From: Siphonodentalium dalli
Taxonomy: Eukaryota; Mollusca; Scaphopoda; Gadilida; Siphonodentaliidae
Assembly (NCBI GenBank): GCA_032622095.1
Contig: CP136061.1
Coordinates: 167,651,107-167,715,106, forward strand
Direction of reading: 5' to 3'
Length of the DNA stretch: 64,000 nt
A model generated the notes under the pieces. That model was not told the DNA's origin, searched no databases, and saw only the letters and a list, made by a program, of their open reading frames with translations. The translations under genes were made by a program, and so were the position numbers. How positions within the stretch are numbered: the first letter of the stretch is position 1; every line of letters begins with the position of its first letter. This document shows, piece by piece, positions 23,986 through 35,700 of this stretch.

Positions 23986-24289
23986 AAACAATAAGCGCCC
24001 AGTCAATGTTTTATATGCATGATACTGTTAAAGCACTGTGAATTATTGTTCACTTATGTATCATGCAAAAATATGAACAACACTGATTTAATGTTTATGC
24101 ATCCGTACTAGTTAAATCTTCTGCATGATATTTTCGCAATAGATATATATCACATTATAAATTTAAATCTCATGTTTTTTTCATTCTCAATTTCAGCGTA
24201 AACACCAGATGAAAATCAATGACTATTATGTAGTGATTGCAGCTCTTGTTGTTACCCCTAATGTAATCTAATCGGTGATATCCTGGTGG
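23986..24289. other. AT-rich DNA, nothing recognised
   Basis: No open frame or repeat of note between the satellite edge and the first dispersed-repeat copy. Confidence 0.5.
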
Positions 24290-24500
24290 ATTCTTCTTAT
24301 GACGCCACTATAGTCCATATAAAATGACAAACTAGGCCATGCACACCCATCCAGTTGTTTAATAGTTGTCAGTGGCGATATCTTTGCACCATTTCGTTAC
24401 TAAATCGCCTATGTGTGCAGTGCATAACCACAGCAGCAACGGGCCATGCTTTTGGATTCTTCTTGTGCCACTACTAGTCCATCTAAACAAGACAGTCAAT
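24290..24500 (+). repeat. Dispersed repeat E, outlying copies
   Basis: Two adjacent partial copies share TGGATTCTTCTT..CCACTA..AGTCCAT..AAA and TAAATCGCCT..CATAACCACAGCAGC with the cluster at 27.1-29.1 kb. They are diverged. The 68-codon open frame at 24366-24572 spans them and is not supported as a gene. Confidence 0.6.
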
Positions 24501-25237
24501 GACTGGGTCGCTCACCAGACTGTAAAGACTGAGAAGACGGCGACTCTGAAGACTACAAGAGTCAGTACTTGACAAAATTACTTAAGACAAGTAGTTTTAA
24601 ACATGGACATAGCTGGAAGTTCTTAGATGAGCAGGTCTCTTCACCTTGAAATTTCTAATTGCACACCACTGACAAATATCCGACCTCTCACCTTTTAAAG
24701 AGGACAACCATACCACAGTACTAAGTTCACAAAAATCCTTTTGTACACCACTCTTAGGTTGAATTTTACGACTGGTACCAGTACTTCAAGCTCTCAAACG
24801 TTTGAAAATTACCAACCTGACACCCCCCATAAAGTTAAAATTTGTGGCCAATTCGGTCCAACAGTTTAACCTGAAGTAGGAACGTATGTACTGATGGTTT
24901 AAAAACATACATGTTAGAAAATCAAACCAAACTATAAGAACAATTCTAACTTATTTTTGGTGTGAACATCTAATCTACAACTAATGTAGTATCAGGTATG
25001 AAATTTTTAACTGTTTAACTTTTTATCAAAGTAGGGGGTCAAATCTCCACCCCTCTACGCTCCCTCTCCATTGCCTCAAACATTTCCCCCACACAGGCTG
25101 TCTAGAAATCAATATTATTATACCAGTACCAAACAGCATAGAGGAGAGTTAAATCTCTTATCTCTGCCCCTATTAGAACAAATGTGAATCCCCATCTATG
25201 AGATCCATTCATCTAGTAATATCAATATAGCTCCCAA
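24501..25237. other. Intergenic DNA, nothing recognised
   Basis: No supported open frame, tandem array or RNA gene. Confidence 0.45.
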
Positions 25238-25415
25238 TATCCCCCCAATTTTTCTTTGAAAAATCAGGGTATGATTTCAGCTGGATAAGTTGTGGTTAAG
25301 AAACTAATATTGGAACAGCCGAGTCTGTATTTAGTGTGTCTGACCTTTGCAGGTGAATTTAATGACAGTATTCCGCAAGGTGGACTAACATCACCAAAGT
25401 CACCCTCTGGGGACC
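25238..25415. repeat. Local direct duplication, copy 1
   Basis: CCCCAATTTTTCTTTGAAAA, then ATGATTTCA(G/T)CTGGATAAGT and TATTCCG(C/T)AAGG(T/C)GG all recur about 545 bp downstream. The last ~45 bp (25373-25415) is an inverted partial copy of repeat D, reading GGTGATGTTAGTCC on the minus strand. Confidence 0.75.
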
Positions 25416-25424
25416 TCATTTCCT

Positions 25425-25745
25425 AAAAATGACCACATTTGAACAAATCTGAACCACGGTCACCCAAGGCCCCTCCATACCAAATATAAGCTATATAGGC
25501 CCAATGGTTCTTGAGAAAAAACTGTTTTAAGAATTACTATGGAGGGAAAGAGTTACTAACTTAGTATGGCTTCGCACCTACATGTATTTGATATGATGAA
25601 CTTAATTGAACAAATCTGAATGTGAGACACATAGGGAACATGCACACTGAAATATATAAACACATTCCGTCTTTAATTTGGAGAAGAAAGCAATTGTTGA
25701 TAGACGGATGGATAGACATCCCAACAGGCAGACGGATGGAAGCCT
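25425..25745 (+). repeat. SINE-like dispersed repeat, copy 1 (3' tail incomplete)
   Basis: GAACAAATCTGAACCACGGTC, then CCAAATATAAGC, GGCCCAATGG, AAGAATTACT, AAAGAGTTA and a second GAACAAATCTGAA, ending in AGACGGATGGA motifs. It aligns along its length with 26785-27140 but lacks the terminal CAGGTGAGCTAAAA. The body consists of two tandem related halves. Confidence 0.7.
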
Positions 25746-25782
25746 AACAGATAGAAGACAAATTTAATCCAATATTTACTCC

Positions 25783-25955
25783 CCAATTTTTCTTTGAAAA
25801 ATAGTGGTATGATTTCATCTGGATAAGTGGTTAAGAAAATAATATGAAATGGCTAAGCCTGAATTTAGTATGTCTGACATTTGCAGAATTAGGTCCCCAA
25901 AAGGTGAATTGAATGACAATATTCCGTAAGGCGGGCTAGCATCACCGAATTCATC
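25783..25955. repeat. Local direct duplication, copy 2
   Basis: Second copy of the 25238-25415 segment with scattered substitutions and small insertions. It also ends in an inverted fragment of repeat D (CTAGCATCACC). The SINE-like element at 25425-25745 lies between the two copies. Confidence 0.75.
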
Positions 25956-25959
25956 CTCA

Positions 25960-26240
25960 ATCTGATTAGGCCTCAATGGCCAATACAAACCTAGGAACAG
26001 ATTGAAGTCCTACAGTTGAAGTTGGTGATACACACCCATTGAGCACCTCACTTATGCATTTTATCTTCTGCAAATTAGGGAGAAATTGAAACTGAACAGG
26101 TGGAATAAAATAACTAAAACAAACTTTCAATTTGATACTTAGGATACTTCCCAGAAGATGAATTAGGGTGTATTTGGTGATGCTAGCCTGCTGTATGGTG
26201 TAGCAACACTAAATTCGCCCATGGGGACCTCATTCTGCAA
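25960..26240 (+). repeat. Dispersed repeat D, uninterrupted copy
   Basis: Carries AGATTGAAGTCC..CAGTTGAAGTTGGTGAT, then CACACCCATTGAGCACC, TCTTCTGCAAATTAG, TACTTCCCAGAAG and GGTGATGCTAGCCTGCTGTA. It is the empty-site counterpart of the copy at 960-1710, where a TTAA element sits between the first and second landmarks. Confidence 0.7.
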
Positions 26241-26784
26241 ATGTCAGACACACTATTTCCAGACTTGAAGAAATCTAAACCATTCACAGTACCATTGTAT
26301 GTCAGGGAAACCAATTCCTATCAGTCATCACCTAACATTGGGAGCACCAGTTTGTTTTTAAATTGCTAGCATATATGTTTACATAAACCAGCCAGATGAC
26401 ATCTATTATTCTGATCTAAATTAATTACCTGTGTCTTTGCAGATATATGTGCTTCTGTGGTGAGAAGAGGTATTAATTAAATTGGGAGATGATATGGCAT
26501 GGAAGGGATGTTGGTTGATGGCAGGGTGGGCGGTGGGTCTGGGCCATGTGGGAGGGGGCGGGTGGGGGAGGGTGGAATGTTTCCATAATTTCATTAAAAA
26601 GTAAAGTTTCATAACTCTGCAGATGTTATAATGGTGTCACTTTAAAAAAAAAATTTAATTTGATAACATGTTTAAAAAATAATTTGTTTGTTAAATTGAG
26701 AAAGGTCGCCCTGAAAATTCCAAAAATCTAAATTTAACAAAATCTTCTCTTTTTTTAGTTATGCCACTGACTCCGCCCACATTT
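26241..26784. other. Intergenic DNA with a G-rich tract
   Basis: No gene seen. The only notable structure is the G-run cluster at 26524-26572. The proline-rich minus-strand frame at 26421-26612 is its complement and is not credible as a protein. Confidence 0.5.
26524..26572 (+). other. Two adjacent potential G-quadruplex motifs
   Basis: 26524-26543 has four GGG runs separated by loops of 1, 4 and 3 bases. 26550-26572 has five runs of 3-5 G separated by single bases (A, C, T, A). Short loops predict a stable quadruplex. No nearby gene gives it an obvious role. Confidence 0.7.
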
Positions 26785-27140
26785 GACCCAGTGACCTCAT
26801 TTGAACAAATCTGAACCACAGTCCCCCAAGGACCCTTTTTCACCAAATATGAACCCATTCGGCCCAATGAAATTCGAGAAGAAGTCGCTGTAAGAATTAC
26901 TGTGGTAGAAAAGAGTTATGGTCCTAGCTTCGCAACTATTTGACAGGATGAACTCATTTGTACAAATCTGAATACCAGTCACATAGGGAACATCCACACC
27001 AAATATGAACCCGTTCGGCCTTATGGTTCCAGATGAGAAAATGTTCAAAGAATTGTTGACGGATGGACGGAAGGACGGACGACGGACGAGGAGTGATGAC
27101 TATAGCTCCACCGGAGACTTCGTCTCAGGTGAGCTAAAAC
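26785..27140 (+). repeat. SINE-like dispersed repeat, copy 2, with diagnostic 3' tail
   Basis: Body: GAACAAATCTGAACCACAGTC, CACCAAATATGAACCCATTC, GGCCCAATG, AAGAATTACT, then a second related half (CAAATCTGAATACCAGTCAC, CCAAATATGAACCCGTTCGG). The 3' end has GGACGGAAGGACGGACGACG, then CTCAGGTGAGCTAAAA. I recall this GGACGG / GGTGAGCTAAAA tail as abundant in molluscan sequences; that is memory, not a search result. Confidence 0.7.
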
Positions 27141-29165
27141 ACAAACTAGGTCACATAAACTTGTCCAGCCGTTCAAAAATTGGGCGTAAATCGTGCGTGG
27201 AGTAAAAGTAGTACATTTGTCGTTGCTTAATCCAGCCTATTCGGCTGAAACCCAGCACGTTATTTGCTTATAAGGAAGAATACTTTAGGTAGATAATCTG
27301 CTTAGATTCGCTTCTGTTTGTGTCGATAATCTGCTGAAAAGGAGAACCTATTAGTCACATTATCGACTCATATAGATTCCAGTCTAAGCAGATTATGTGC
27401 GGACAATGAAAAATATAAGCCAACCCACGACTTTTCAGGTGTACTCTCATTAACATGTGCTTCCTCTGTGGCTCACGCCATAACACGAAATGAAGACTAT
27501 GACTGCATTATCTGCTTACTTCAGAATCAAATAATCACGTTATGTACATAATTAAAATTATAGGTCGATTATATGCGTATTTTTGTGAGGATATGTTGCT
27601 AAATCGCCTGCTTTGGCATAACCATAGCAGTCACGGAGCTATCCTTCTGGATTTTTCTTTGGCCACCAATAATCCATCTAGCAATCACAAAGTGGTTCAC
27701 ATATGCCTGTCCAGCTGTTCAAAAATTGGGCGTAAGTCGTTCGTCGGATCAAAATATTGAGTCGATAATGTGCTGAAAAGGAGACTTCATTAGTCACATT
27801 ATCGACTCATATATAATCGATACTAAGCAGAATATGTACGGACAATTACAAAAAATGCCAACCCACGACTTTTCAGGTGTACTCTCGTTAACATGTGTTT
27901 TCACTGTGGCTCACTTGATAACACGAAATGACGACTATGACTGCATTATCTGATTACTTCACAATCAAATAATCACTTTATGTACATACTTAAAATTATA
28001 GGTCGAGTATGTGCGTAATTACGGAGGATATGTTGCTAAATCTCCTGCGTTGACAAAACCATAGCAGCCACGGGGCTATTCTTGTGGACACTACTTTCTA
28101 CACCACTGGTCCATCTGAAAATCACAAACTGGTTCACATATGCGTAAGTCTTGCGTGGGGTCAAAATAATGAAAAAAAGGTAATTTTTCGTTGCTAAATC
28201 GTATGCGTAGGCATAACCATATCAGCCACCTGGCTATCCTTGTGGATACTTCTTGTGCCACCACAAGTCCATCTAAAAATCACAAAGTAGGTCAAATAAA
28301 ACTTGTTCAAAAATTCAGATTATGTGTGGTCAATGACAAAAATAAGCCAACCCACGACTTTTCAGGTGTACTCTCATTAACATGTGTTTCAACTTTGGCT
28401 CACGCCATATAACATGAAATGACGACTATTACTGCATTATCTGCTTAATTCAGAATCAAATAATCACTTCATGTACATAATTAAAATTAAAGGTCGAGTA
28501 TGTGCGTAATTGCGGAGGATATGTTACTAGTAAGCCAATTTCATGTATACATTCATTAACATGTGTTTTCACTGTGGCTAACGCCATAACACGAAATGAA
28601 GACTACGACTGCATTATCTGCTTACTTCAGAATCAAATAATCACTGTATGTACATATATAAAATTATAGGTCGATTATGTGCGTAACTGCGGAAGATATG
28701 TTGCTAAATCGCCCGCGTTGTCATAACCATACCAGCCACGGGGCTATTCTTGTACATCTACTTTATGAACCACTGGTCCATCTAAAAATCACAAACTGGT
28801 TCACATACGCCTGTCCAGCTGTTCAAAAATTGGGCGTAAGTCGTCCGTGGGGTCAAAATAATGAAAAAATGTCATCTTTCGTTGCTAAATCGCCTGCGTA
28901 GGAACAACCATAGCAGCCAAGAGGCTATCCTTATGGATTCTTCTTGTGCCACCACAAGTCCATATAAAAATCGCAAAGTAGGTCACAAAAACTTGCGCAG
29001 CTGTTCAAAAATTTGGCGTAAGTCGTGTGTGGGATAAAAATGGTACATTTTTCGTCGCTTAATCCAGCCTGTTCTCCTGTAAACAGCACATTATTTGCGT
29101 ATAAGGAACAATATTTTAGGTATATAATCTTCTTAGAATCGCTTAAGTTTGAGTAGATAATGTGC
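27141..29165 (+). repeat. Cluster of diverged tandem copies of repeat E (~435-490 bp spacing)
   Basis: Recurring blocks are CCAACCCACGACTTTTCAGG (27421, 27857 and 28347, approximate starts), ACTGCATTATCTG..TTCAGAATCAAATAATCAC, TATAGGTCGA(T/G)TATGTGCGTAA, GTTGCTAAATCGCCTGCG, CATAACCATAGCAGCCACGG and GTTCAAAAATTGGGCGTAAG. Copies have independent deletions and truncations. The short open frames in it (27542, 28191, 28677) are all pieces of the same repeat and are not genes. It may be an old non-autonomous transposon that amplified locally. Confidence 0.75.
27293..27396. repeat. Nested inverted repeat, ~104 bp
   Basis: ATAATCTGCTTAGA (27293-27306) pairs perfectly with TCTAAGCAGATTAT (27383-27396). 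Inside lies a second pair, GTCGATAAT with ATTATCGAC. Part of the same structure recurs at ~27758-27836, where the inner pair is kept and the outer arm is degraded. Confidence 0.8.
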
Positions 29166-29169
29166 CTAA

Positions 29170-29274
29170 AAGAGGTGTGTGAAGTTAGAAACCATTACCC
29201 AGTACCCAGTACCCAGTTCAAAACGTAGACATAACATTGGAATATCTCATTACGGTAGACGGGGGAGGTGGCGG
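29170..29274 (+). repeat. 105-bp boundary repeat, copy 1 (left border of satellite 2)
   Basis: Starts AAGAGGTGTGTGAAGTTAG, has three ACCCAGT units and ends GGGGGAGGTGGCGG. By eye it differs at only two positions from 37289-37393. Sequence to the left of both copies is unrelated, so AAGAGG is a sharp border. Confidence 0.85.
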
Positions 29275-29736
29275 ATTTAGTTCGTTGTTTTTGCAGTAAT
29301 TCTCAATCTGTCCGTGGGAGGGGGTGCATGATTTGGGCTCGGAACAATTGGCGGCTCATCTATCTATCCCCACGTCAAATGACTTCTAGTCACAGGGAGG
29401 GACCGGGAGGGACGGATTTCGAATAGGTTTCTTAACAATACGCCAGACACCTGCTCGCAAATTCACGAAGTGGCCGTTATAAGTTGTCATGTTGATCGGG
29501 GAGGTGCACGACGGGTTTTCTGTTCCATTTGGGCGCAAATCTAACTGCACCCCTCTGTATAGAGCCTATAATCCCGTGGGTGGGGGTCCGATAGGGGTGC
29601 ACGAGAGAGGCCACGGAAGTGTCGGGGGGCTGAATTTGGCGCTGGGTATGTGCAACAAAACACATAGAAACACTATCCCGTTGTGAAAATTTACCCAAAA
29701 AATGGGAGGGACCATGAAGAGCGTTTCTGATTTTGA
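29275..29736 (+). repeat. Diverged first unit of satellite 2
   Basis: Enters the unit in the middle of sub-repeat 3 (CAATCTGTCCGTGGGAGG) and runs through sub-repeat 4 to the first full unit. It has many more substitutions than interior units (for example TTCTTAACAATACGCC and GTTGATCGGGGAGG), as expected for an array edge. Confidence 0.8.
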
Positions 29737-32700
29737 ATAGGTTTCTGGAAAGCCAATTGGTTGCCAGAAACCAGTTCGTTGTTTTCTTAATTACTCACAA
29801 CCTGATGGTGGTAGGGGGTGGAAAATTTGGGTTCTGGTCGATCCGCAGATTCTCTACCCGACCCCCATTCCAAATCACTTATGCCCCCCGGGGAGGCACC
29901 GATAGGGGCATATTTCGAATAGGTTTCTGGAACGCGAATTGGGCGTCAGAAACCAGTTCGCCGTTCTGGTATTAACTCTCAATCTTTCCGTGGGAGGGGG
30001 TGGTCAATTTGGGTTCACGTCGATCCTTAGATTATCTACCCGATCCCCACTTCAAATCGCTTATGACCCCCGGGGAGGCACCGATAGGGGCGGATTTCGA
30101 ATAGGTTTCTGGAATGCGAATAGGTTTCTGGGACGCGAATTGGATGTCAGAAACCAGTTCGTTGTCGCTACAGTAACTCCCAATCTGTCCGTGGGAGTGG
30201 TGCAGGATTTGGGCTCGTGACAATTGCCTGCCCGCCTACCCGACCCCCACGTCAAATAAATTTTACCCCGAGGAGAGGGACCGGGAGGGGCGGATTTCGA
30301 ATAGGATTCTGAATAGTACGCCAGAAACCAATTCGCAAATTATCGTAATGGCTGTCGTTGTGTTGGCCGGGAGGTGCACGACAGGTTTGCTATTCCATTT
30401 GGGCTCAATTATACATAATATAGAGCCTATAATATATACTCCCCGGTGGTGGGGTCCACGGAGGGGTGCACGAGAGGGGGCATCGGAGGATGAATTTGGC
30501 GCTGGGTATGTGCAACAAAACACATAGAAACACTATCCCGTTGGGAAAATTTACCCAAAAAATGGGAGGGACCATGAAGAGCGTTTCTGATTTTGAATAG
30601 GTTTCTGGAAAGCCAATTGGTTGCCAGAAACCAGTTCGTTGTTTTCTTAATTACTCACAACCTGATGGTGGTAGGGGGTGGAAAATTTGGGTTCTGGTCG
30701 ATCCGCATATTCTCTACCCGACCCCCATTCCAAATCACTTATGACCCCCAGGGAGGCACCGATAGGGGCATATTTCGAATAGGTTTCTGGAACGCGAATT
30801 GGGCGTCAGAAACCAGTTCGTCGTTCTCGCATTAACTCTCAATCTATCCGTGGGAGGGGTGGTCAATTTGGGTTCACGTCGATCCTTAGATTATCTACCC
30901 GATCCCCACTTCAAATCGCTTATGACCCCCGGGGAGGCACCGATAGGGGCGGATTTCGAATAGGTTTCTGGAATGCGAATAGGTTTCTGGAACGCGAATT
31001 GGGCGTCAGAAACCAGTTCGTCGTTCTCGCATTAACTCTCAATCTATCCGTGGGAGGGGGTGGTCAATTTGGGTTCACGTCGATCCTTAGATTATCTACC
31101 CGATCCCCACTTCAAATCGCTTATGACCCCCGGGGAGGCACCGATAGGGGCGGATTTCGAATAGGTTTCTGGAATGCGAATAGGTTTCTGGGACGCGAAT
31201 TGGATGTCAGAAACCAGTTCCTTGTCGCTACAGTAACTCCCAATCTGTCCGTGGGAGGGGGTGCAGGATTTGGGCTCGGGACAATTGGCTGCCCGCCTAC
31301 CCGACCCCCACGTCAAATAAATTTTACCCCGAGGAGAGGGACCGGGAGGGGCGGATTTCGAATAGGATTCTGAATAGTACGCCAGAAACCAATTCGCAAA
31401 TTATCGTAATGGCTGTCGTTGTGTTGGCCGGGAGGTGCACGACGGGTTTGCTATTCCATTTGGGCTCAATTATACATAATATAGAGCCTATACTCCCCGG
31501 GGGTGGGGTCCACGGAGGGGTACACGAGAGGGGCCTCGGATGTGTCGGAGGATGAATTTGGCACTGGGTATGTGCAACAAAACACATAGAAACACTATCC
31601 CGTTGGGAAAATTTACCCCAAAAATGGGAGGGACCATGAAGAGCGTTTCTGATTTTGAATAGGTTTCTGGAAAGCCAATTGGTTGCCAGAAACCAGTTCG
31701 TTGTTTTCTTAATTACCCACAACCTGATGGTGGTAGGGGGTGGAAAATTTGGGTTCTGGTCGATCCGCAGATTCTCTACCCGACCCCCATTCCAAATCAC
31801 TTATGACCCCCCCGGGGAGGAACCGATAGGGGCATATTTCGAATAGGTTTCTGGAACGCGAATTGGGCGTCAGAAACCAGTTCGTCGTTCTCGCATTAAC
31901 TCTCAATCTATCCATGGGAGGGGGTGGTCAATTTGGGTTCACGTCGATCCTTAGATTATCTACCCGATCCCCACTTCAAATCGCTTATGACCCCCGGGGA
32001 GGCACCGATAGGGGCGGATTTCGAATAGGTTTCTGGAATGCGAATAGGTTTCTGGGACGCGAATTGGATGTCAGAAACCAGTTCGTTGTCGCTACAGTAA
32101 CTCCCAATCTGTCCGTGGGAGGGGGTGCAGGAATTGGGCTCGGGACGATTGGCTGCCCGCTTACCCGACCCCCACGTCAAATAAATTTTACCCCGAGGAG
32201 AGGGACCGGGAGGGGCGGATTTCGAATAGGATTCTGAATAGTACGCCAGAAACCAATTCGCAAATTATCGTAATGGCTGTCGTTGTGTTGGCCGGGAGGT
32301 GCACGACGGGTTTGCTATTCCATTTGGGCTCAATTATACATAATATAGAGCCTATAATATATACTCCCCGGGGGGTGGGGTCCACGGAGGGGTGCACGAG
32401 AGGGGGCATCGGAGGATGAATTTGGCGCTGGGTATGTGCAACAAAACACATAGAAACACTATCCCGTTGGGAAAATTTACCCAAAAAATGGGAGGGACCA
32501 TGAAGAGCGTTTCTGATTTTGAATAGGTTTCTGGAAAGCCAATTGGTTGCCAGAAACCAGTTCGTTGTTTTCTTAATTACTCACAACCTGATGGTGGTAG
32601 GGGGTGGAAAATTTGGGTTCTGGTCGATCCGCATATTCTCTACCCGACCCCCATTCCAAATCACTTATGACCCCCGGGGAGGCACCGATAGGGGCATATT

Positions 32701-35700
32701 TCGAATAGGTTTCTGGAACGCGAATTGGGCGTCAGAAACCAGTTCGTCGTTCTCGCATTAACTCTCAATCTATCCGTGGGAGGGGTGGTCAATTTGGGTT
32801 CACGTCGATCCTTAGATTATCTACCCGATCCCCACTTCAAATCGCTTATGACCCCCGGGGAGGCACCGATAGGGGCGGATTTCGAATAGGTTTCTGGAAT
32901 GCGAATAGGTTTCTGGAACGCGAATTGGGCGTCAGAAACCAGTTCGTCGTTCTCGCATTAACTCTCAATCTATCCGTGGGAGGGGGTGGTCAATTTGGGT
33001 TCACGTCGATCCTTAGATTATCTACCCGATCCCCACTTCAAATCGCTTATGACCCCCGGGGAGGCACCGATAGGGGCGGATTTCGAATAGGTTTCTGGAA
33101 TGCGAATAGGTTTCTGGGACGCGAATTGGATGTCAGAAACCAGTTCGTTGTCGCTACAGTAACTCCCAATCTGTCCGTGGGAGGGGGTGCATGATTTGGG
33201 CTCGGGACAATTGGCTGCCCGCCTACCCGACCCCCACGTCAAATAAATTTTACCCCGAGGAGAGGGACCGGGAGGGGCGGATTTCGAATAGGATTCTGAA
33301 TAGTACGCCAGAAACCAATTCGCAAATTATCGTAATGGCTGTCGTTGTGTTGGCCGGGAGGTGCACGACGGGTTTGCTATTCCATTTGGGCTCAATTATA
33401 CATAATATAGAGCCTATACTGCCCGGGGGTGGGGTCCACGGAGGGGTACACGAGAGGGGCCTCGGATGTGTCGGAGGATGAATTTGGCACTGGGTATGTG
33501 CAACAAAACACATAGAAACACTATCCCGTTGGGAAAATTTACCCCAAAAATGGGAGGGACCATGAAGAGCGTTTCTGATTTTGAATAGGTTTCTGGAAAG
33601 CCAATTGGTTGCCAGAAACCAGTTCGTTGTTTTCTTAATTACTCACAACCTGATGGTGGTAGGGGGTGGGAAATTTGGGTTCTGGTCGATCCGCAGATTC
33701 TCTACCCGACCCCCATTCCAAATCACTTATGACCCCCCGGGGAGGAACCGATAGGGGCATATTTCGAATAGGTTTCTGGAACGCGAATTGGGCGTCAGAA
33801 ACCAGTTCGTCGTTCTCGCATTAACTCTCAATCTATCCGTGGGAGGGGGTGGTCAATTTGGGTTCACGTCGATCCTTAGATTATCTACCCGATCCCCACT
33901 TCAAATCGCTTATGACCCCCGGGGAGGCACCGATAGGGGCGGATTTCGAATAGGTTTCTGGAATGCGAATAGGTTTCTGGGACGCGAATTGGATGTCAGA
34001 AACCAGTTCGTTGTCGCTACAGTAACTCCCAATATGTCCGTGGGAGGGGGTGCAGGAATTGGGCTCGGGACAATTGGCTGCCCGCTTACCCGACCCCCGC
34101 GTCAAATAAATTTTACCCCGAGGAGAGGGACCGGGAGGGGCGGATTTCGAATAGGATTCTGAATAGTACGCCAGAAACCAATTCGCAAATTATCGAATGG
34201 CTGTCGTTGTGTTGGCCGGGAGGTGCACGACGGGTTTGCTATTCCATTTGGGCTCAATTATACATAATATAGAGCCTATACTCCCCGGGGGTGGGGTCCA
34301 CAGAGGGGTGCACGAGAGGGGCATCGGAGGTGTCGGAGGATGAATTTGGCACTGGGTATGTGCAACAAAACACATAGAAACACTATCCCGTTGGGAAAAT
34401 TTACCCAAAAAATGGGAGGGACCATGAAGAGCGTTTCTGATTTTGAATAGGTTTCTGGAAAGCCAATTGGTTGCCAGAAACCAGTTCGTTGTTTTCTTAA
34501 TTACTCACAACCTGATGGTGGTAGGGGGTGGAAAATTTGGGTTCTGGTCGATCCGCAGATTCTCTACCCGACCCCCATTCCAAATCACTTATGACCCCCG
34601 GGGAGGCACCGATAGGGGCATATTTCGAATAGGTTTCTGGAACGCGAATTGGGCGTCAGAAACCAGTTCGTCGTTCTCGCATTAACTCTCAATCTATCCG
34701 TGGGAGGGGGTGGTCAATTTGGGTTCACGTCGATCCTTAGATTATCTACCCGATCCCCACTTCAAATCGCTTATGACCCCCGGGGAGGCACCGATAGGGG
34801 CGGATTTCGAATAGGTTTCTGGAATGCGAATAGGTTTCTGGGACGCGAATTGGATGTCAGAAACCAGTTCCTTGTCGCTACAGTAACTCCCAATCTGTCC
34901 GTGGGAGGGGGTGCAGGATTTGGGCTCGGAACAATTGGCTGCCCGCCTACCCGACCCCCACGTCAAATAAATTTTACCCCGAGGAGAGGGACCGGGAGGG
35001 GCGGATTTCGAATAGAATTCTGAACAGTACGCCAGAAACCAATTCGCAAATTATCGTAATGGCTGTCGTTGTGTTGGCCGGGAGGTGCACGACGGGTTTG
35101 CTATTCCATTTGGGCTCAATTATACATAATATAGAGCCTATACTCCCCGGGGTGGGGTCCACAGAGGGGTGCACGAGAGGGGCATCGGAGGTGTCGGAGG
35201 ATGAATTTGGCACTGGGTATGTGCAACAAAACACATAGAAACACTATCCCGTTGGGAAAATTTACCCAAAAAATGGGAGGGACCATGAAGAGCGTTTCTG
35301 ATTTTGAATAGGTTTCTGGAAAGCCAATTGGTTGCCAGAAACCAGTTCGTTGTTTTCGTAATTACTCACAACCTGATGGTGGTAGGGGGTTGAAAATTTG
35401 GGTTCTGGTCGATCCGCATATTCTCTACCCGACCCCCATTCCAAATCACTTATGACCCCCGGGGAGGCACCGATAGGAGCATATTTCGAATAGGTTTCTG
35501 GAATGCGAATAGGTTTCTGGGACGCGAATTGGATGTCAGAAACCAGTTCGTCGTCGCTACAGTAACTCCCAATCTGTCCGTGGGAGGGGGTGCAGGATTT
35601 GGGCTCGGGACATTTGGCTGCCCGCCTACCCGACCCCCACGTCAAATAAATTTTACCCCGAGGAGAGGGACCTGGAGGGGCGGATTTCGAATAGGATTCT

